Origin: Humulus lupulus
Taxonomy: Eukaryota; Streptophyta; Magnoliopsida; Rosales; Cannabaceae
Assembly (NCBI RefSeq): GCF_963169125.1
Contig: NC_084802.1
Location: forward strand, 111,852,903-111,916,902
Direction of reading: 5' to 3'
Length of the DNA stretch: 64,000 nt
Within the stretch, counting starts at the first letter, position 1, and every line of letters begins with the position of its first letter. Below are positions 46,125 to 55,824 of the stretch, piece after piece. The notes beneath the pieces are model-generated. The model saw only the letters and a list, made by a program, of their open reading frames with translations, was not told the origin of the DNA and searched no databases. Made by a program: the position numbers and the translations under genes.

Positions 46125-47187
46125 CCACCAAGGGTCGAAACCCAACGGCAACAGCAAAAGCAACGGGAACGGCAATGGAAATGGCAAGAATGGGGGGAAA
46201 CGGACACATAATGAGCCTTCCACCTCTGATAATAAACGAGCCAAGGGTAATCGTTATGAACCTCGGTTCACTAACTACACTGCCCTTATTGAGTCTCGGG
46301 GGGAGGTATATCAGGCCACGAGTTCCAGTGTGCCTTATAAGAAACCTGCTCCCATTCGAAAAGATATTTCGAAGAGAGACACTACCAAATTCTGTCGTTA
46401 CCATAACGACTACGGACATGATACAAATGAATGCAACCAGCTGAAGGACGAAATCGAGTTCCTTATTAGACAAGGACACTTGAGAAGATATGTATGGGCC
46501 TCGGGTAATTCCCAACGAGAGGCTCCAGGTGGCAACGAGCATGCGCCCACATGCCAACGCTCGCCACCTTTGCATCCTGACCCCATAGCTGGCACTTTAC
46601 TCACCATCTGTGGGGGCCCGCACCTCGCGGGAAGCAGTGGAAAGGCGAGGGAACGATATGCTTGGACCCTACACCACGACCAGGACATCGAGATGATGAC
46701 TGTTGAGGACTGGGCATTGAAGAAGGCTCGGTCAGAGGAGGGTGAAATAACCTTCTCTGATAGCGACGCCCAGCATGTCCGGTTCCCACATTCCGACCCG
46801 CTGGTCGTGGACGTTCAAATCGCCAATATGATTGTGAAAAGAGTACTAGTTGATACAGGAAGTTCTGTGAACATCCTGTACAAATCTTCGCTGGAACGCA
46901 TAAAGTTGTCCGTCAAAGACTTGGAGCCCTGCAACCAAACAATTTACGGCTTCTCTGGCGAGGGACTCGCCCCAGCAGGGTCAATCAGACTTCCAATCAC
47001 AGCAGGTACAACGCCTACTACCAGGACATTACTCGTTACTTTTATAGTAGTCGATTGTCCTTCGACGTAAAATGCTGTCATTGGAAGGCACATACTGGTT
47101 GATCTTAGGACCATCACCTCAGTATGGCACTTGGCCATCAAATTCCCGACAGACGCAGGGGTAGGACGTGTGTTGGGAAGTCATAGG
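46125..47187 (+). pseudogene. R12 nucleocapsid region and protease, cut by R13
   Basis: After the frameshift the plus strand encodes a Gly/Asn/Lys-rich basic stretch, then a Tat-type zinc knuckle (FCRYHNDYGHDTNECNQL, about 46390-46440), the VHF-PHNDPL-like pre-protease block (VRFPHSDPLVV) and the protease site VLVDTGSSVNILY (about 46840-46880). A stop follows in VVDCPST*NAVIG (47068-47070). R13 then splits the frame. On the far side of R13 (58461) the next block, EARECYNAS, continues in the right frame. Confidence 0.85.
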
Positions 47188-48074
47188 TGTTATCCAGATT
47201 TCCGGATAGCGTTTAGATGGATAGCCTCGGGGAAGCAAAATTATCAAAGTCTTTCACGAAAGGTGACCAGAGCTCGCGAATGGACAGAAAGGCTTCGCCT
47301 CTCCCGTTTAGTGTCAAGCTTACTCTTTCAAGCAACCGCGACACGGAAATTCGTCAATTCTCCCGGACTCCCGAAGGGATATCCTTCGGGGAAGGTTCTT
47401 CCAGGAGAAGCTCTTCAGGTTACCTTCGCGGATACAGTCCCGTGCCTCGCACGAAAGAAGACCAAGCGGCCGAGTCATGGAGGAGGCATAGTTGGAATGA
47501 TATCCCCCTGACACAGGATCCCGCCTGACACGCCTGACAGGTCGAGGCCACACACATCCCAGCACGCCTAAAAGTACCATTTCGCCTACTGTTCCGCTGA
47601 CAGCCTGGAAAAGACAGCTGCCTTTGTGCATTGCCCATACTTTCATGTAAATATACCCACATAGAGCCTGGTAGCCAGGCGACTACGGTAATTGTATCCC
47701 CTATTTATGGCTGGTGTAATTAAGGCTCAGTGGGGCAGAGTAAAGCCCTAATCCAAAACCCTAGCTATAAAGACCTCCTCATTTTACGATAGGAGGGGGT
47801 CAAGAAATGAGGGAGGAGGAACTCTGCCAAAAATCTCTCTAGCTTCATCTTCTTCAAGAGAACCCGAGAGAAACATTGTGAGTTTGTGAGGGTCTTATAC
47901 ACCAGCCATTTCACTGTAATTCACTATAAGTATAATAACATCGACTCGTGGACTAGGGCTCGTTAACGCCTGAACCACGTAAAAAACTGTTTGTTTATTT
48001 ATATTTCTGCACTTCTACAGTTCTTATCTTTTTATTATTTTGTTTGTATTCGTTTCCGAAAAACTCGGTAAACA
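47188..48074 (+). repeat. R13 5' LTR (887 bp)
   Basis: Start fixed by the ATAGG duplication and the TGTTATCC start; end fixed by the end of homology with the 3' copy (GGTAAACA). TATA box CTATAAAGA at about 47765-47773. Open frames inside, on both strands, are chance. Confidence 0.9.
47765..47773 (+). promoter_or_regulatory. R13 LTR TATA box
   Basis: CTATAAAGA follows AACCCTAG in both LTR copies (second at about 58145-58153); a typical position for an LTR promoter. Confidence 0.7.
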
Positions 48075-48077
48075 TTT

Positions 48078-48095
48078 TGGTGTTTTCATTGAGAG
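48078..48095 (+). other. R13 primer-binding site
   Basis: TGGTGTTTTCATTGAGAG lies three bases after the LTR, matching R12's site at 15 or more of 18 bases. Confidence 0.72.
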
Positions 48096-48161
48096 CTGTA
48101 GAGAGTTGTTAGTCAGCTCTTTTTCTGTGTACGTTTTTTGTATTCACTCCGTACTGAAAAG

Positions 48162-50571
48162 ATGGTGACTACGAGAAAATCCGCGGTACAGAACGAACCC
48201 CCGGTAGCCCAGACCGAAGGAGAAAGTACCCAAGACTCGGACTACCAGGGTGAAGACCCGACATCCCGCCAGGATCGGGTCAGCACTGAAGATACGACAT
48301 ACTTAGAAAACGAAGAAGAGTATGTCCGAGACGGTTACTACAAAGACGGCTACTACTACGAGAAGGATCCAGAACTGGTCCAAGTAGCCAAGGAACTGGT
48401 GGCCACTAAGGCCAAGCTTACTGAGCAGGAGCGCGTCTCCGAAAAAATGCAGCGCATGATGGAGCGCCTCCGAGGCAAGCTTGGAGATCTAGGCGACTCG
48501 GACGAGGACGCCTCTGTTTTAGGTGGTGTTGATGCCACCATGCCGGATCCAGCCGTTGCTGGACCATCCAAAGCCGCCCCTAACAAGGGCAAAGAAAAAG
48601 TTGGGGAGCCTGTGCGCACTAACGCCCATGCACCTCCTAAAGGCGCGAACCACCAGGCCAACTGCCCCCCCCCCCCCCCCCCGCGCGCAGAAGGTCTCTG
48701 GCGCTCCTAAGCCCAGACGTCCTTCAGCCCCAAGGGGGCACTCTGTGCCTGAAGGGCCCGGTGCTAAGGCACCCAGGCCTAGGGGAAGGAACAACCACCC
48801 CAGTGATTCCGTCAACCAGGACGGTCGAGCTGCGGACACGCACTCCGAGGATAGCTGGTCCACGGTGGACCTAAGAAGAAGGTTGGAGGCCAAGTATGAA
48901 AAGGCCAAAGGAGAAAAGGCTCGGCCTCGCGGAGATGACCTGCGAAATCATCTCAACGACAAGATCCGGGGACGTGACCTCCCGGAGAGTGATACAAAGA
49001 GGCTCGAGGAACAGATAGCTGCTTTGACCAAGCTGGTCCGGAAGCAAAGTGGGGCCCTGTCAGACTCTGAGGAGGAAGACCCGGAACCATGTATTCGGAG
49101 AATCGCTGAAACTCCCCTCCCGGAGAACTTCAAAATGCCTCATATAGAATTATATGAGGGGAGGACAGACCCGCGCACCCATCTAGCTAAATACAACAAG
49201 ATGATGCAAGTGGCGCGCGTCAGTGAGGATGCCAAATGCTTGTGCTTCCCACTCACCCTTACCAAGTCCGCAGAGGACTGGTGGAAAAGATTAGCTCCCG
49301 GATCCATCCACAGTTGGAAGGAGCTATAGTCCGCGTTCAGGAGGCAGTTCATTGCTGCCTGGGACCACGACATGGAGGTTGGTTCCTTAACCAACATCAA
49401 GCAACTACCCAATGAGAGCCTCAAAGCTTTCATTCAAAGAATGATGGAAGCTGTTGCTAAGACCAAGGTCAGCGATGATATGAAGCTAATCGCCCTTCAA
49501 TCGGGGCTTACCGTCGGTTCCCTGCTATGGGGGGAAATGCAAAGGAGACGGGCAGAAACTCTGTCCGAATTCATATCGAAAGCTCAGGGAATCATCAACC
49601 TTGAAGATGCCTACCAACAGGCCTTTGGAGTTCCCCCAGCTCCGACGCCCTCCGTGACTGCGCCGAGCTTTGCTTCGCAAGCTCCCGCACCAGCCGTCAC
49701 GTTTCCAGGAGCCCAGTTCACTCCAAGCGTGTATGGGCCTTCCGCGTCTGCTCAGACGCCGAGTCAAACCCATTTTTCTGGGTACGGAGCTGTACAAACC
49801 GGATGTAGTATCACTCCCGGCCGGTTGCAACCGCAAGCGGAAGGCCCAGAACAAAATCTGAGCCAATCGCAGAATAAGCGAGGAGGAAGAAACTCCAACC
49901 GGGGGGACCATTCAAAGAAACCCCGGAAGGACTATGAGCCCAAGTTCACGGAGTACACCAGTTTGATAGACTCACGAGAGAATGTCTATCGAGCAACCTG
50001 TAATATGGTCAACTACAGGAAGCCCCCGAAAGTGTCTCACGGAGGAAGGCGTCCGCGAGACTCCAATAAAAGGTGTGAGTTCCACGGAGACGTGGGGCAC
50101 ACCACAAACGAGTGCCTTCAACTGAAGGATGAGATCGAGTCCCTGGCAAGAGCGGGACACCTCGGTCAATGGGTGAGGATACCCATAATCTATCCCGGAC
50201 AGGGAGTAGTTCACGGAGCTGCGTTCTCTCCGGGACAGAGGGGGACCGCTAGCGCTCCTGGAGCCAGTCACCCCCAAGCTCCTGGATCCCAGTTCCCAGC
50301 GCTTCCTGCTCCGACCTCTCCGGCACCCATTGCCATGTTGGCTCTCGGACCCGGAAATCCATATCCGCCTGGCCTTGCTCCGCCATCTGTTGACGGACAC
50401 GTAGCCACCATTTCCGGAGGACCACACCTTGCCGGAAGAACCCGCAACTCCCAGAGAAGGTACTTGAGGGAGTTAGAACACACCGGGGAGATGTGCGCCT
50501 TGGTTCAGTCACCTGCTCAGCGTCCCCGAATGATGGATCTTCCCATCACCTTCACGGAAGATGACGCCTGA
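48162..50571 (+). pseudogene. R13 gag, with a poly(C) frameshift and two stops
   Basis: ATG at 48162 (MVTTRKSAVQ); an earlier in-frame TTG is less likely. The acidic N-terminus is followed by a coiled-coil-like segment (KELVATKAKLTEQERVSEKM), then a frameshift at an 18-C run (48665-48682). In the next frame come a basic, Pro-rich part and the capsid domain ([40 protein letters not shown]). A TAG at 49327-49329 splits this domain, which continues [20 protein letters not shown]. The zinc knuckle is [18 protein letters not shown] (about 50070-50125). A TGA at 50569-50571 ends the frame just before pol, in frame with it. Both stops fit C-to-T change of Gln and Arg codons. Confidence 0.9.
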
Positions 50572-53500
50572 CATGTGCACTTCCCCCACAACGATCCCCT
50601 CGTCGTGGAAGCCCAGATTGCCAATAAGAAGGTGTCACGGATCCTCGTCGATAATGGAAGCTCCGTAAACATCCTCTTCAAAGCTGCCTTCCACGCGATC
50701 GGATTAACCGAGACTGATCTGACCCCATGCCCCATCCAGCTTCAGGGGTTCAATGGGGATGCACTCATGCCCTTAGGCAAAATTCAACTTCCAGTCACCC
50801 TCAGAGGAGACAGCGACGCTTGTGCCTTCAGGCACTGCACATTCGTGGTGGTCGACTGCCCCACGGCGTATAATGCCATCCTAGGCCGACCGGTCCTAAT
50901 CGATTTTGGGGCAGTAACCTCGATACGCCACTTATGTTTGAAGTTTCCATGTGACAACGGGCGTATCGGCACCCTCAGAGGGGACCAACGAAGTGCACGA
51001 AGCTGTTATAACGTCTCCGTCCGATCTGTCTACACGGTCCAGGAGGCGACTGTTGCCGCTCCTTTGGCGGAGAATCTTCCAGAAAATGGGGGTGCCCAAG
51101 GGGTATATGTTGACGAACTCGACCCTAGATTGGGGGTCGAGAGGGCGATAGAGCCGATGGAGGAAGTCGAGGAAGTGATCCTCAACTCGGAAGATCCCAC
51201 CAAAGTCATTCAGGTGGGGAAAAACCTTCCATCGGCCATTCGAGAAAAGATCGTGGCCACTGTGAAGAATAATCAGGATATCCTGGCATGGTGCCACGCT
51301 GATATGACGGGGATTAATCATAATGTTGTGTGCCACGCACTCAACATCGACCCATCTGCAACTCCCGTTCGCCAAAAGAGGAGGTCGTTAGACCCAGTGA
51401 GGGCCGAAGCAGTCAAAGCTGAAGTGGACAAGCTGATGTCCATAGGCTTTCTCCAGGAGTCACACTATCCCGTGTGGTTGGCCAACCCGGTTCTGGTCCC
51501 GAAACCCAATGGGTCCTGGAGAATGTGTATCGACTTCACAGACCTAAACAAAGCCTGCCCAAAAGACTGTTTCCCTCTTCCGCGAATCGATCAAATGGTA
51601 GACGCTACTTCCGGGTATGAACTCTTATCCTTCATGGATGCATACTCCGGGTACAACCAGATCAAGATGCATGTCGCGGACCGGGAACACACCAGCTTCC
51701 TCACGGACAAGGGTGTCTACTGTTACGTGGTCATGCCTTTCGGTTTGAAGAATGCTGGGGCGACATACCAGCGCCTAGTAAACAGGATGTTCAAGGACCA
51801 GCTGGGGAGGAATATGGAGGTGTATGTAGACGACATGTTGGTAAAATCCAAGACCTCCGGGGACCACAGTGACGACCTTGAGGAAGCTTTCGCCGTGATC
51901 CGAAAGTACGGAATAAAACTGAATCCGAAGAAATGTACTTTCGGGGTCTCGTCGGGGAAGTTCCTCGGTTTCATTGTCAGCTCCCGCGGAGTGGAGGCCA
52001 ACCCTGAGAAAATTCAGGCGTTCATAGATATGCCTTCTCCCCGAAAGCATAAGAATGTCCAAAGCGTTACGGGAAGGATAGCTGCTCTCAGCCGCTTCGT
52101 ATCTAAGGCCACTGAAAAATGTGTCCCCTTCTTCAATGTTTTGCGAGGAAACAAGAGGTTCCAGTGGACCCTCGAATGCGAAGCAGCCTTCCAACACCTC
52201 AAAGAACATCTAACTCAAGCTCCCATACTGTCCAAACCTGTCGAAGGAGAGGCGTTGTTCTTGTACTTAGCTGTGACCAAGCATGCCGTAAGTGCCGCTC
52301 TCGTCCGGGAAGACGGCCGTCTCCAGCTCCCTGTGTATTACGTGAGCAAGAGGTTACTGGACGCCGAGTCCAGATATTCAATGATCGAGAAACTCTCCCT
52401 CTTCTTACTAATCGCTTCGCGGAAGCTAAGGTCCTATTTCCAGGCACACACCATCAGAGTACTCACCAACCACCCTCTCCGACAAGTCTTGCAGAAGCCC
52501 GAGTCTTCTGGCAGATTACTTAAATGGGCCATGGAGCTGAGCCAGTTTGACATCCACTACCAGCCACGTGTTTCCATAAAAGGTCAAGCTCTCGCGGACT
52601 TTATGGTGGAATGCTCAGGAATGAATGACCTCCCGGAAGATCCTGTCCCAGAACTTCCCACCTGGAAGGTCTATGTAGACGGAGCCTCAAATGAAAAAGG
52701 AGCTGGAGCAGGGGTTATCCTAATTTCTCCCCAAGGACATCAGCTCCAAAGCGCCATCCATTTTGCATTCCCAGCATCCAACAACGAGGCAGAACACGAA
52801 GCCATGCGAGCTGGATTACAACTGGCCAGGGAAGTTGGAGCCCAAAAAATCGAAGTATACAACGACTCCCAACTTGTGGTAAACCAAATATCCGGAGAAT
52901 ACCAGAGGAAAGGCGAAAAAATGGCTGCCTACGTGTCTCTCTCCCGCAGCCTCCTGCAGCATTTCAAAGGCCACCAAATCCGCCAGGTCCCCCGGGACCA
53001 GAATTCACTCGCGGACACACTGGCCAAGCTTGCAACAGACCCGGAAATTGAACAATATGGCCTAGTGCCCATCGGGCACTTAGAAGCGCCTAGTACCGAG
53101 ACACGGAGGGTAAATGCCATCATCGACCATTCCCATTCCTGGATAGGACCCATCCTCAGATTTCTCACCACCGGAGAGCTCCCCACTGATAAAGCTGACG
53201 CAAGAAAGCTCCAATATCAAGCTCCCCGATACGTGGTTATGGATGGAAAGCTTTACCGCAGGGGGTTGTCCATACCCTTCCTTAGGTGTGTTACCGGAAC
53301 CGAAATCAGCACCATCATCCATGAGATTCACGGGGGCTTCTGTGGCGACCATACTTCCGGGCTGAGCCTCTCCAAAAAGATCCTTCGTCAAGGATACTTC
53401 TGGCCCACCATGAAGAAGGATTGTGTGGATTATGTCAGAAAATGTGAGCAGAGCCAGAGGCACGCCAAGGTTCCGCGTGCGCCGCCTACAGAAATTACCT

Positions 53501-54375
53501 TAATGACCAGCCCCTGGCCGTTCGCCGTTTGGGGCATTGACCTAGTAGGTTCCCTCCCAACTGGAAAGGGTGGAGTGAAGTATGCCATAGTCGCGGTAGA
53601 CTACTTCACCAAATGGGCTGAAGCTGAACCTATGAACATGGTCACCTCTAAGAAAGCACTGGACTTTGTCATCAAGAATATAGTGTGTCGTTTCGGGCTT
53701 CCTCGAAAAATTGTGTCCGACAACGGAAAGCAATTTGACAGTGAGCATTTCACGGACTTCTGTGCTTCGCATGGAATCATCAAAAGCTTTTTCGCAATCG
53801 CCAGACCTCAAGCCAATGGGCAAGTGGAAGCAGTGAACAAAATCTTAAAGACCACGTTGAAGAAAAAACTCCAAGCATGCAAGGCTCACTGGATGGAAGA
53901 GCTTCCGCGAGTACTTTGGGCCTATCGCACAACAAAGAGAACTTCGACGGGGCACACACCTTATTCCATGACCTTCGGTTGCGAGGCCGTCATCCCAGTA
54001 GAAACTATGATCCCCTCTCACAGGCAGGACACCTACGACCCTACCCGGAACCACGCCCTTCTCGAAGAATCCCTGGACATGATCGAAGAGCTCCGGGAGC
54101 AGTCGCAGGTCCAACTAAAAATGTACCAAGGCAAGATAGCCCGACACTTCAACACAAGAGTCAAGAGTCATACATTCGAAGTTGGGGACCTTGCCCTACG
54201 GAGAGTATTTCCTGCTACGCAGGATCCGGGAGTGGGAGTCCTCGGACCCAACTGGGAAGGCCCCTATGAAGTCCAAGAAAAAGTGGGCCATGGGACGTAT
54301 CATTTAAAGAGACTCGACGGATCTAAAGTCCCTCGCGCCTGGAACGCGGAGCACCTCCGCCGTTACTATCAGTAG
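50572..54375 (+). CDS. R13 pol: protease, RT, two RNase H domains and integrase, open throughout
   Basis: An uninterrupted 1,266-codon frame, in frame with gag upstream, so gag-pol was probably one polyprotein. Residues are numbered from 50575. Protease: RILVDNGSSVNILF (about 22-36). RT: PVLVPKPNGSWRMCIDF, LSFMDAYSGYNQI, PFGLKNAGATYQRLVN, and YVDD at 417-420. First RNase H (about 560-680): LYLAVTKHAVSAALVRE lacks the first catalytic Asp. Second RNase H: D702 (YVDGAS), Glu near 745 (NNEAEHEA), D764 (NDSQLV) and D814 (LADTLA), complete. Integrase: zinc module HEIHGGFCGDH...CEQS, where the last Cys is Ser; core D989, D1049, E1085, exactly DD35E. The C-terminus ends HLRRYYQ. Acts in the particle (RT) and nucleus (integrase). 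Only the zinc site is visibly damaged, but upstream stops block its normal expression. Confidence 0.93.
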   Translation, partial: HVHFPHNDPLVVEAQIANKKVSRILVDNGSSVNILFKAAFHAIGLTETDLTPCPIQLQGFNGDALMPLGKIQLPVTLRGDSDACAFRHCTFVVVDCPTAYNAILGRPVLIDFGAVTSIRHLCLKFPCDNGRIGTLRGDQRSARSCYNVSVRSVYTVQEATVAAPLAENLPENGGAQGVYVDELDPRLGVERAIEPMEEVEEVILNSEDPTKVIQVGKNLPSAIREKIVATVKNNQDILAWCHADMTGINHNVVCHALNIDPSATPVRQKRRSLDPVRAEAVKAEVDKLMSIGFLQESHYPVWLANPVLVPKPNGSWRMCIDFTDLNKACPKDCFPLPRIDQMVDATSGYELLSFMDAYSGYNQIKMHVADREHTSFLTDKGVYCYVVMPFGLKNAGATYQRLVNRMFKDQLGRNMEVYVDDMLVKSKTSGDHSDDLEEAFAVIRKYGIKLNPKKCTFGVSSGKFLGFIVSSRGVEANPEKIQAFIDMPSPRKHKNVQSVTGRIAALSRFVSKATEKCVPFFNVLRGNKRFQWTLECEAAFQHLKEHLTQAPILSKPVEGEALFLYLAVTKHAVSAALVREDGRLQLPVYYVSKRLLDAESRYSMIEKLSLFLLIASRKLRSYFQAHTIRVLTNHPLRQVLQKPESSGRLLKWAMELSQFDIHYQPRVSIKGQALADFMVECSGMNDLPEDPVPELPTWKVYVDGASNEKGAGAGVILISPQGHQLQSAIHFAFPASNNEAEHEAMRAGLQLAREVGAQKIEVYNDSQLVVNQISGEYQRKGEKMAAYVSLSRSLLQHFKGHQIRQVPRDQNSLADTLAKLATDPEIEQYGLVPIGHLEAPSTETRRVNAIIDHSHSWIGPILRFLTTGELPTDKADARKLQYQAPRYVVMDGKLYRRGLSIPFLRCVTGTEISTIIHEIHGGFCGDHTSGLSLSKKILRQGYFWPTMKKDCVDYVRKCEQSQRHAKVPRAPPTEITLMTSPWPFAVWGIDLVGSLPTGKGGVKYAIVAVDYFTKWAEAEPMNMVTSKKALDFVIKNIVCRFGLPRKIVSDNGKQFDSEHFTDFCASHGIIKSFFAIARPQANGQVEAVNKILKTTLKKKLQACKAHWMEELPRVLWAYRTTKRTSTGHTPYSMTFGCEAVIPVETMIPSHRQDTYDPTRNHALLEESLDMIEELREQSQVQLKMYQGKIARHFNTRVKSHTFEVGDLALRRVFPATQDPGVGVLGPNWEGPYEVQEKVGHGTYHLKRLDGSKVPRAWNAEHLRRYYQ

Positions 54376-54904
54376 GCCCCGGACTATCTAGTCGGAAGTC
54401 CTTGGTAGACGTAGCCAAAATGTAAAATATGGAGATAATCCTCCCAACTGTAAAACGCATGCCTAACAGGCTAATTTAATAAAACACGGAGAAATTCACT
54501 CCGCTTTTACTGCATTTTTTATCCCTTTGTTCCAAGCTGCGTTTTAACAAGTGACCACGCGGTCCGGAGACGTCCGGACCCCACGCTCACTTGGGGGGGT
54601 ATACATGGCTAAGGCATAGCCATACGCCCCTTGAACAAAACATACAGAGAACACCACTTATGTGTTAGCATTGTGTTTGAAATTTTTAAATTGTTAAGCT
54701 TAAGTTGATTTGTTGCCATGAACATAAATGCATTACGTGTCATATGTGCCTTATGTGGTTATGTGAAAATTTCCATGCAAATGTCTGCCATTATGCATCA
54801 TGAAAATAATCTCCTGTGTAGCCCAGCGACGAACAGGACTGGGGGTTGAGGCACATTCAGAGAGCTACGCCGAAACACCCCCAACTCCCTGACAAGTCCT
54901 TCGC
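54376..54904 (+). other. R13: 3' spacer with hairpin and CACTTGGGGGGG element
   Basis: No gene. A perfect hairpin GGTCCGGA-GACG-TCCGGACC lies at 54561-54580, followed by CACTTGGGGGGGTATA (54588-54603). The corresponding element in R12 is at 62220-62235 and in R5 at 16172-16188 (minus). The rest is AT-rich. Confidence 0.65.
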
Positions 54905-55360
54905 AGAATACTCCGCGACCGCTGTAAAGCTTTGCTTCGCAAGTTTCAGCTCCAGGTCTCATAAAGTAATGAATAGCGAGATCCGCGACCGCTGTAAGCT
55001 TTGCTTCGCAAGCTCCAGCTCCGAGTCCCGCAAGGCGAAAGATGGCAAGATCCGCGACCGTTGTAAGCTTTGCTTCGCAGGCTTCAGCTCCGGATCTCAC
55101 AAAATAATGCATGGTGAGCTCCTCGACCACTGCAAGCTTCGCTTCGCAAGCTTCAGCTCCAGGAGCAGATATGATCGATCCCCCAATTATAGCAGGCCTT
55201 GCTTCGCAAAGCCCCTGATCCGGGATCGCACATGGTAGGCGTGGCAATTTCCCCGACCGCAACGAACCTTGCCTCGCAGGGCTTCATGCCAGGTCCCTGA
55301 AGTCGGCCACCATGAGGTTCGCAACGACAGTTAGTTTTGCTTCGCAAAGATCTAACCCTA
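54905..55360. repeat. R13: 69/70-bp tandem array
   Basis: CCGCGACCGCTGTAAGCTTT units start at 54913, 54983, 55052 and (variant) 55121: steps of 70, 69 and 69. More divergent TTGCTTCGCA-containing copies continue to about 55345. Because 69 is 23 codons, long open frames exist on both strands: GAEACEAKL repeats on minus, KLCFASFSS repeats on plus. I see no domain in either and take them as repeat products. Confidence 0.82.
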
Positions 55361-55824
55361 AGTCTAACGACGCTCACCAAAAGAACTCCCGTTCCTGCAC
55401 CATGGAACGGCTCACCTTAGCAATCCCAGCAAACAGTATAACTACAAGTCCCGGGATTGGCTATTTGCCTTAGGAAAGCTGAAATACGGCGAAAGGAGTC
55501 CGGCCGTTGGAACCAAGAAACCTTTGTAACCTAGAAACTACGTGGGAAAAGACATTAGCCGTTGGAGCTTCAAGTTGGAAATGCATAGGTTCTGGCCGTT
55601 GGAACCAAAACCTCATACGCCCCTACAGCAGTTTCTACCGTATAAAAGTCTACCCTAAATGCAAAGTTAAACAAAGAGCTCGGCAGAAAAGGAAAGAAGA
55701 ATGCTATAATTATGGCAAATATGTCTGCAATGAGAAAAGAGTACAGGGAGCTTCGCCCCAAAGAAAAATACAAATGAAAAATAATAATCAGTAAAGAATA
55801 TTTTTTACAAAAGATAAGACCCCT
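55361..55824 (+). other. R13: spacer between the array and the antisense gene
   Basis: No recognised gene. It contains a repeated GGCCGTTGGAACCAA phrase (about 55501 and 55594, variant 55557). It lies just 3' of the antisense gene's stop (55825-55827, minus). Confidence 0.5.

Noticed and set aside
46330..46444. Programmed frameshift between gag and protease in R12
   Set aside because: R13 has gag and pol in one frame apart from its lesions, so the R12 shift near 46125-46150 is more simply a mutation.
54798..55262. Minus-strand 154-codon frame with 23-residue repeats as a gene
   Set aside because: Explained by the 69-bp array; both strands are open and no start context or domain was seen. 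Kept as a finding, not as a gene.
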